A DNA stretch of 64,000 nucleotides. Origin: Luidia sarsii. Its lineage: Eukaryota; Echinodermata; Asteroidea; Paxillosida; Luidiidae. How positions within the stretch are numbered: the stretch's first letter is position 1; the number at the start of each line of letters is the position of its first letter. The stretch covers positions 16,156,359-16,220,358 of the forward strand of contig OX465111.1 of assembly GCA_949987565.1 (NCBI GenBank). Reading direction: 5' to 3'. This document shows positions 56,870-64,000 of this stretch, in pieces. The notes beneath the pieces are model-generated. The model was not told the origin of the DNA and ran no database searches. It saw only the letters and a program-made list of their open reading frames with translations. The translations under genes were made by a program, and so were the position numbers.

Positions 56870-57060
56870 GGGGGAAGGAGAGAGAGAGAGAGAGACAAAA
56901 AGCATCGGCTACGACGTGATCCTCGAGGGGGGTTATGTGTAGAATAAAGGGGAAAAAACAATATAGTCTGATACAGCAAATGAGTTTAGTCAGCTGATTC
57001 AGCGTTGGAGTTAGGGAGAGGCAAGGAGAGTAGAGGAAAGAAAGAGAGAGAGAGAATGGG
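56870..57060. repeat. GA-rich patches
   Basis: GAGAGAGAGAGAGA near 56880-56895 and AAGAGAGAGAGAGA near 57041-57055, with single-copy DNA between. Confidence 0.75.
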
Positions 57061-57089
57061 CTGAGATTGGAGGGACTAGCCTGCCTGGA

Positions 57090-57460
57090 GGACCCCCTTT
57101 TCTCTTTAATCTGATTACTGGCTCCGACCGGGACTCAATTGCTCACGCTCAAATTCCCGCAAAGAACGAGAGGAGGAGAACTAAAATTGCATTACTGGGG
57201 GCGTAATCAGAAACACAGTTTAAGCTTCTTCTCTTTTCTTTTAACACTACTCCATCCCCCCCCCAAAAAAAAAATGAAAGAAAATCTTTGTCGATCCCGG
57301 ACTTTGACACAAACCCCCAGTTAATGTTGCCACGACAATTGGATTAGCAAGCTCCCCCCTCCAATTTGGCTCCGAAAGATTTGCGTATAATGGACGTAAG
57401 ATAAACACCGTAAAATAGAGTACGCAAGGATGTATGTGATGCAGGCATCAAGATCGTTAT
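57090..57460. promoter_or_regulatory. Candidate enhancer with TAATCTGATTA palindrome
   Basis: TAATCTGATTA at 57107-57117 is a near-palindromic pair of TAATC cores, as expected for paired-class K50 homeodomains such as OTX or PITX. Further AT cores: GGGCGTAATCAG (57200), CAGTTAATGTTGCC (57319) and GACAATTGGATTAGC (57334). A C9-A10 run at 57256-57273 splits the block. Site match is direct, function inferred. Confidence 0.4.
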
Positions 57461-57464
57461 AGTA

Positions 57465-58085
57465 GCCTCGTCTCGTCTTGCCTCAAGTTAAACAGAACCC
57501 CCCCAAAAAAGCAAAAATAGAATTGATTGAGAAGACAACAATTTTCAACCAGCAATCCATGTATCTCTTGAAGTGTCAGATAACCTTTCAGACCTCTCCT
57601 TGGCATGGGAGAAAGTTGTTACGTGTTTATTTGCTACGTGCCAGGGGTTGGAGATAGTGGGATGTGAGTTTACAGGGTACGTTGGCATGTAGATTTCCAT
57701 CACCCTCAGGCAAGTGGATATCCTATATTTGTGATGGAGGTAGAGGAAAACAGGAGAACAGGGACTTTAAAAAAAAAATAAGGAAGATTGGTACTGACAA
57801 AAATTTGCAAATTGACAAAATGCTAACAAGTCAGAATTTTGCCATGTGTGGCTCTCTTTTGGCAATCTAGCAAGGATGCATTACGTGGGGGAAGGGAGGG
57901 AGTGAGTTTCAGTCAGAGGGCTGGCTGGTTGTTACACAGGAAATCCATACATTTTACTCCAGGCCAGTACACCGTACATATTTTGATGGGAAATTAGTGG
58001 ATGTCTGCCTGATGCACAAGAGAAGCTCATTCCCATTGTGTTACTTTTTAGTCTTCTTCCATTCTGTATTATAATTATGTGTTGA
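57465..58085. other. Non-coding interval, nothing recognised
   Basis: Single-copy DNA with an A9 run (57770). Plus frame of 68 residues without domain. Confidence 0.35.
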
Positions 58086-58088
58086 TTA

Positions 58089-58271
58089 CAGTGGAACGTT
58101 GCTATAACAAACACCGATATACCAAACATTCGGCTATAACGAACATGGCCTTTGGCTCATGATATATGTATACAAAATATGTGGTCGCAACTACTAATGC
58201 TATAACGAACGACCGCTATACCGAACATTTGTCATGGATCCCGGAATGTTCATCATAGCGCCGTTCCACTG
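58089..58271. mobile_element. pogo/Tigger-type MITE with TA target duplication
   Basis: The terminal inverted repeats CAGTGGAACG (58089) and CGTTCCACTG (ending 58271) are flanked by TA on both sides (58087-58088 and 58272-58273). The 183-bp body repeats GCTATAACGAAC-like and ATACCGAACATT-like phrases in the way pogo/Tigger elements do. There is no transposase, so it depended on an autonomous relative elsewhere. Its ends begin CA and finish TG, which matters for the footprint idea in the findings. Confidence 0.85.
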
Positions 58272-58274
58272 TAC

Positions 58275-58630
58275 ATGGTATGTACATGGACATTGGCGTT
58301 CAAAACATGCTGTCGTGTCTCAAGACCACTCACTAAACTGCATATTTGGGATTTGGGATGCTATTTTTCAAATTGTTTTGAGAATTGATTGAGAATCGAG
58401 TGCTCATTGCTGACAGACCAACATGTATGCAACTGCATTTTTGGTTGCAATCCAAATCACATCTTGTCAAGAAGAGCCGAAATGAATAAAATTATCACAA
58501 CTCCCGGAGCATATTCTTGCTGTACATTTGGGGTGCCAAAAGAAAGAAAGAAAAAAGCCTCGGATTTCAGTCTTGTCATAATCTGAAGATCTTTCTGCAC
58601 AACCCTTATCCCCCACAGTGCTGACTGGTC
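58275..58630. other. Non-coding interval, nothing recognised
   Basis: Single-copy DNA; GAATTGATTGAGAATCGAG (58382) is a small direct repeat of GAATTGA/GAATCGA. No gene. Confidence 0.35.
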
Positions 58631-58639
58631 TAAATTGAT

Positions 58640-58885
58640 GCACGACGTTGTACTGTGGGTTCTTGGGGCAAATTTAATTACGGTCAGTCTGTTTTTTTAT
58701 TGACCAAAGCCTCTGCCGCCAACCGAAAGGGAAAAAAAGGAATAGAGAGAGAAAAAGCTAATAAAAGATTCGATTCAGCAAGACCCCCTTCCATGACCCT
58801 TCTCCATTTTCTTTTTAATCCCTTTCTTAAAAACTGTGTCAGCACTGCAATTGCCCTTAGCAGCAGAGGGAAAAGTTGACCTGAA
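58640..58885. promoter_or_regulatory. Weak candidate regulatory block
   Basis: CAAATTTAATTACGGTCAG (58670) and TTTTTATTGACCAAAGCC (58692) lie in complex DNA followed by A/G-rich sequence. A 74-residue plus frame lacks a domain. Confidence 0.2.
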
Positions 58886-58889
58886 CCAC

Positions 58890-59425
58890 TCTGTTTATTT
58901 TCTTAGGCCTGAGACCAAAACCCCAGGTAGTGGTGAAATCAACATTTGCCTACAGACCTCATAAAGCTTAATCCTTTTTTTGAAATAGATTTTTTAGCCA
59001 GAAGTTGTTACAGTTTCCAAACCCTCTTTTCTTCTTCCCATCTTGGGTGAAATAGGATCCTGAAAAGGGATTTTCTTTTTTTTTCTTTTTTTCTTTTTTT
59101 TTTGGGGGGGGATTCGGGATTTAGAAATAATCACACTGTGTGAACCAGAGTCCCAGAAAATGGTGAAATATTTTCATTGAAATGGGGGAATTTTTGGGGG
59201 AGGGGATATTGGCAGCACATTGCAGAATCTGCACTGAGCAGGGCTATTTTGTCCAAGGTGTTAAATTCCTTGGCAAATGAACAAGCAGCTGTTTGACTGT
59301 TGGGAGTTATTTGCATCACTATTAGCACACGTGCATGCAATAATCCCTCCCCTCACTCGTTGCACACGTCCCGGGTCCTGTTTGTTATGTATGTTTTGTG
59401 TGAAGGAGCAAGCATTTAGGTAAAA
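58890..59425. other. Non-coding interval with T/G run
   Basis: T-rich runs at 59077-59103 pass into G8 (59104-59111). Elsewhere single-copy DNA. Confidence 0.4.
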
Positions 59426-59429
59426 AGAG

Positions 59430-59650
59430 TCAGGCAGAGGGAGACGTAGACGGAGAAGAGACATCTAGTGACTGGCAGACAGATAACAGAGGTAAAGAGA
59501 GACAAAACGGAAGGCTTTTCTGCTACGCTTTGCGGCGGAAAAGCCCATGAAAGAAAAATGAGTGAAAGACAGACATACAGAAAGATAGAGATAGAGACAC
59601 AGTGAATTAGACAAGGAATAGAGAGACAGAGAGATAGAGAGAGGGCGACG
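59430..59650. repeat. GA-rich interrupted tract
   Basis: Purine-rich with GACAGA and AGATAGAGA words (especially 59565-59645). Minus frames rich in Ser/Leu/Cys are by-products. Confidence 0.75.
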
Positions 59651-59654
59651 AACC

Positions 59655-60280
59655 ACCTCCACAAATCAAAACTTGTCAACTGTCATTTAGTTTGGTACCA
59701 AGAATCCCCACCCTGGAAAACTAAATTCATGTGCATGCATGTGCATGTACCGGTTGTCCAGAACCGATTTAAGAATCACATCAGCTTGTGTGTGTACATG
59801 TACATGCTTCCTTTTTAGGGAAAGGCATGAGGGAGTACCTGCTTTAGTGGAGGGTAGGCTTGTCGCTAGGGGGGGTTTGTCTGGCCCACCTGATGGTAAC
59901 CTGATGCAGTCTTGCGATATCCAGGCACGGAGTAAGGGGAAGGGGATGGAAAGGGGTAGGGGGTCTGGAATCAGAACCAGTGAAGGATTTTACTGGAAGT
60001 GTGTCAGTGCTCCCTTCTCAATGTCACCGCCCTACTCTCATTCTACAGGATATGCATCAAATGAGCTTTGTAATGTGAGGTTAGCACCAAACTCAGTGCA
60101 TTGTCTAGTTGTCAGTCTGCTGCCCCCCCCCCCCCCCAAAAAAGGCTTAAAACCATCTTAAAGTAATAGATCGTTTGCACCGGCAGGTACAAAGAGTGCA
60201 CTCTTGCCTATCCATTCCAAGAGGAACAAAGACTAGGCCCAAAAGATGGCCATCGGTGCAACCGATCTATACAATGATAT
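59655..60280. other. Non-coding interval with C/A junction
   Basis: C15 followed by A6 at 60123-60143. A 140-residue plus frame ends in this run and shows no domain. Confidence 0.4.
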
Positions 60281-60284
60281 TGAA

Positions 60285-60400
60285 AACTGCTTACTGACGT
60301 AATGTTGCAGACCAATGCATACACAAAGGACTGAAACATTTTGAGGGCCTGATTTTTCATTCCCAGCAAGACCTTTCTATCAAATACAGAAAAAGATACT
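60285..60400. mobile_element. Foldback-family copy, left half
   Basis: The side module AAAACTGCTTACTGACG (60283) is followed by ACATTTTGAGGGCCTGATTT and CCCAGCAAGACCTTTCTATC. The right arm is not recognisable. Confidence 0.5.
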
Positions 60401-60404
60401 CCCA

Positions 60405-60675
60405 CAGACAACATATCTTTAAAGGAATCCCCCTGCCTTATACATGTACTGGCCCTGAGTCTACTTGCTGTGGGAATCACTGTTACACTGGGCATCCCCT
60501 CTTGTCCCAAAGTGGGATGACTTCCCCTGAGGTATAGCTGGCTCTGTGACATACTATACAGGGTTGTTTGGTCTGGGCTTGCACAGGAAGAATGACCTGT
60601 CAAATAGTAATTTAAATGTACCTCCCCATAAACTCATCTTACTGGCTCTGCCTCTGCTGCCGTAACTACTGTACT
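60405..60675. other. Non-coding interval, nothing recognised
   Basis: Single-copy DNA before the next CT tract. The minus frame of 131 residues over 60208-60603 includes the repeat copy and has no domain. Confidence 0.4.
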
Positions 60676-60679
60676 ATAT

Positions 60680-61115
60680 CTGCCCATGTCTCTGTCTCTG
60701 TCTCCCTCTCTCTGTCTCTGTCTCTGTCCCTGTGACTCTGTCTCTCTCTGTATCTGTCTCTGTCTCCCTCTCTATGTCTCTGTCTGTCTCTCTCTCCTCT
60801 CTCCCTCCCTCCCTTTCTGTCTCTCTCCCTCAAATGATTTTACTCTACCTGTACATGTATCTAAATTTCTGTCTGATTTTCTGTCTCTCTATCTGTCTCT
60901 TTCTCTGTCTCTATCTATCTCTTTCTCTGTCTCTATCTATCTCTTTCTCTGTCTCTATCTGTCTCTTTCTCTGTCTCTATCTGTCTCTTTCTCTGTCTCT
61001 GTCTCTTTCTCCCTCATACGTCTTCTCTTTCCATCTAGCTCAATCTATATATCTCTTCCCCTTTCTACCTCCCTATCCCCCTCACCTCTCTCTCACACTC
61101 ACTCACTTCCTCCGA
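60680..61115. repeat. CT-rich (TCTGTCTC)n microsatellite
   Basis: A unit of the type TCTCTTTCTCTGTCTCTATC repeats about every 27 bp at 60895-61010. Plus frames of 154 and 169 residues are by-products. Confidence 0.95.
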
Positions 61116-61119
61116 GGAA

Positions 61120-62075
61120 GAATGGGACCCTGGATTTGCAGCTTGAATAACATTGGCAATGAGCTGACAGGAGAAGCCAACAAATTATCTTCGGCCTGGC
61201 TAAGCCTGGATGATCTGTCAGGTCTGGGTCAGCGGTGTTAGACCAGAAATGTAAAGAAACACTGGGGGCACTCTGTGGTCTGTAGATACTTGAACTTGCA
61301 TAGCCCTATATCATATACGTGTGGACATGTACATGTACACATATGTGCATCAAACTACAAGGCAGCAGTGGTCAAAGCCTTGACAGGGTCCAACCAAAAC
61401 TATTTTTAACTCCCCAGTTGTGTCGCCATCATTAAATTTTAAGTTGCTTGCCATTTTTTCAACTGGCCCACATTTTATAGTGTATTGCATTGTTGTTCTG
61501 AAGTTTTTACCACTCGGCCTTGTTCTACCAAGGAGGTATTGGTTCTACTGGTCTAGAGAGCTGATTTGAACACTCAAAGGCAGAAACCTGGACACCCAGG
61601 CTCGTTGGGGATGGTCTTCAACTGGCTCTAGACAATTTCCATGTTCATCTACCCACTGCTAAATTTGAATCCTGCTTTTTCGACTCTCAAGAGTCAAGAC
61701 TGACTTTAGGATCATTGAAAATTAGTTGTTCCCGTGCCAAGGTGAGAATTGAGTGTTTTGGCAAATCTGTAAGATGATCATTGGCCAAATCCCTGCTCAT
61801 AAAACAAATGAAATCTGGCCCCTGATCAAACAGCCAAAGATCAGCTTCTCAAACATGTGAGTATTGCTCTCCTGGGAAGCCCAGTCTTCAAATTTAATTT
61901 GTCCCAGACCTCATACACTGCGGTCAGGGGAGGAATGGAAAGAGCGGTACCTGGTACATATCTATTTTTTTTAACTTCAGGGAGAAGTGCTATTACCCCA
62001 TTAACCCTTCACCGAAAAAACACTCCCCACCCCTGCACAAAAAAAACCTCTGCAACCTCGATCAAATGACCGACC
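61120..62075. other. Non-coding interval, nothing recognised
   Basis: Single-copy DNA with a TACATGTACACATATG patch at 61328. No gene. Confidence 0.4.
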
Positions 62076-62079
62076 TCCC

Positions 62080-63225
62080 CTCTCTCTCTTCCTTCTCCTC
62101 CTTCTCCCCCCTCTCTATTCGATACCAGTATCAACAAGCTGAGCTGAGTCAGAGCAATCCACAGCCGAGTATTTATGCAATGGTCCAAGGGGCTTGACTT
62201 GCCAGCCAGTTGTGCCTGTCAGATGACAGATCTTGTTGTGACTGCAAACGAACGAAACAACGGGAAAAGCCATGCTGGGTACACCTGTACATGTGCCTCA
62301 CACACATGCTCAGTGCCCCACCCACCCCACCCCCTTCACCCCCTTACCATTGTTGTAAAAACAAGTCAGTGACTGGGTACCTTCTCAGATTCCTGATATT
62401 TGAAACAAAATCATTAGCTTCTTTTCTTTTTCCTACATGTACATATTTCATATATAGCTCGGTATGAACCCCCAATATGAATACACCTGTATAGCAATGT
62501 ACATGCATGTATTGTACACACCTGTGTCAATTCATTTGGTCTATGAAGGGATGCTTTCCCGTGCACATGGGCTGGATTCTCAAGATTTGTTGTACATTTT
62601 TTATTTCTTTTTTTTTTCCTTTTTTTTAAAATGAATTAATTGGCAGTGTTTGAGAAAAACAGGCTGCGTACACTACATGTACTTATACAGTACATGTACA
62701 TATACAGTACATGTACCTGAAATATGCTACAGCAGTGGTCAGCCCAAAAGTTTGAAGCTAAAAAAGAAAAGACAAACAAATTCAGTCAAAGAAGGCCAAT
62801 CATTGGGATTTTGAAGCAAGCCAGATGATAAAATGCCAATGCAACCCCATCTGAATTTGCATATTACAGAGCCGACCAATGATAGAGAGCTGCACACCTT
62901 ACCCATCAGAAAAACCACGACGCCTCCCTTCCCCACCCACTCCCAAAATACAGGAACCATGTAACAAACACCACTGTGGGTCCCCACATCCAAGGAGTTT
63001 AGGCTACTTGGCTTGCCTGTGGAGTTTATCATCGCCCTCAACACAAAATCCCTCCCATAAAAAAATTGCCCTTTGTTTTCCCTAGCCCACTACTAATTTA
63101 GTCATCACATCCATCTTGGCTCTCTTCAGGGAGCCTAGTCCAGACTTCCAGCACACATGGGTGTCTGCTCTGTCTGACCCAGAGAGAACTCCAATACTCC
63201 ATGCCTACTCAGGTTTTTGCTTTTT
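62080..63225. other. Non-coding interval with small repeats
   Basis: A CT-rich patch (62082-62120), a C/A-rich CCCCACCC run (62315-62345), T/C-rich runs (62600-62628), and a palindrome patch TACAGTACATGTACATATAC with neighbours (62675-62718). Minus frame of 101 residues without domain. Confidence 0.4.
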
Positions 63226-63229
63226 CTTC

Positions 63230-63870
63230 GAGAGTGTGCGTGGTGTGGTGGGAAAGAGAGAAAAGGAAGTTGAAATGCAACCTCTAAATGCCATGAGGGG
63301 AGCACAGTTTTGGGGCCAAATGGTTCGGGGGATCATGTGATCGGGGATCAAGCTTTTTCCTCCAACTCCCCTCTGGGAAATTACTCGGGGATGGTCCCAG
63401 AGGCGCCTATCCGAAATTGGAGGGGGGGGGGTTATCGTAGTCATTTGGTGATGGAGCGAGCCCCCCAAATTGGTAGCGGGATTTGCGTTTCACATTTCAG
63501 AATTTGGACGGCTATTAGTGTCAGGAACGCAGCGTGACATTGGGAATTTGACATATCACCCTGTCACCCATGTGTGCCGCACCCAGGCTTTCACACCATA
63601 GCAAAAATGTGAACATTGGTGACTTGTTTTGAGGTTTTTTTTCTGGAGGTAATCATCCAAATCCCAACATCTGCGTCTTGGGCCCTTGGTGAGATCAAAA
63701 TTGAGTCACTGCATTCTCCCTGTCACGCCGGGAACTACACGTAAAGTATTCTTGAGCCCCTTTTGTTTTTAATGAAGCACAACTCTTTGTTCAAGTTGGA
63801 AAGCTGATGAAAGGAGTGAAAAGAACCGAGACCACCTAAAGTCAAGTAATTATGCACACATTGTGATGAG
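63230..63870. promoter_or_regulatory. Candidate conserved block at the right edge
   Basis: Complex, nearly palindrome-free DNA with TCATGTGATCGGGGATC (63334), GGACGGCTATTAGTGTC (63505), TTTTTAATGAAGCAC (63766) and TCAAGTAATTATGCACAC (63841). A G9 run (63423-63431) splits it. Short frames overlap on both strands. Confidence 0.35.
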
Positions 63871-64000
63871 GACAGTTATACATGTCTATTAACTTATTAA
63901 GGCAACCACCAAGATGGATGTTGTCAGTACCGGTATGATTATTTGTTCATAAAACAAGTGAAATATTTCATTATTGTAACTGTTTGCTTTATGAGTGGCA

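Overview
The window reads as a gene-poor stretch of a metazoan nuclear genome, most likely a marine invertebrate deuterostome; an echinoderm is my first guess and amphioxus or hemichordate cannot be excluded. The grounds are dispersed foldback and MITE repeats, tRNA-derived SINE fragments, a pogo/Tigger-type TA-flanked MITE, very many palindromic octamers (TACATGTA, TACCGGTA, TAGGCCTA), an assembly gap of exactly 200 N, and no dense open reading frames. Nothing looks bacterial, organellar or viral. The organism call is inference. I found no protein-coding gene I can defend. All long open frames lie in pyrimidine-rich simple repeats, palindromic arrays or low-complexity DNA. One minus-strand open segment (about 55625-55968) follows a good splice-acceptor-like sequence and is kept as a weak exon candidate. 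Two other short open stretches (18112-18507 and 43938-44090) are described but not called. Layout: 1-20.7 kb is rich in TACATGTA-type palindrome clusters, with (CT)-rich tracts at 1-180, 4300-4485, 11250-11630 and a 1.06-kb CT minisatellite at 17003-18058. From 20.8 to 40 kb the DNA is mostly single copy, with several blocks that look like conserved non-coding or enhancer DNA (about 20810-21180, 26740-26980, 29490-29770, 30080-30350, 31500-32170, 34900-35560, 39160-39640). These are interrupted by SINEs, foldback elements and an AT-rich degenerate tandem repeat at 22070-22445. From 40 to 53 kb there are purine and pyrimidine tracts, hairpin-repeat fragments, the 200-bp gap (47743-47942), a (CCCAA)n tract and a promoter-like site cluster at 52250-52290. 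From 53.5 to 64 kb there is a SINE, a long single-copy block (53870-54690), the weak exon candidate, a block with a TAATCTGATTA palindrome, the pogo-type MITE (58089-58271) and a single-copy block at the right edge. The whole is best explained as an intergenic regulatory domain or a giant intron beside a developmental gene that lies outside the window. The most interesting signal is in the palindromes. Where paralogous repeat copies can be compared, extra sequence such as CATGTA or GTACAGTA sits exactly at a TA dinucleotide of the other copy. TACATGTA and TACAGTA/TACTGTA have the form TA, two or three transposon-end bases, TA, which is what Tc1/mariner/pogo excision leaves behind. I propose that many of these genome-wide palindromes began as excision footprints that made new TA targets and then expanded.
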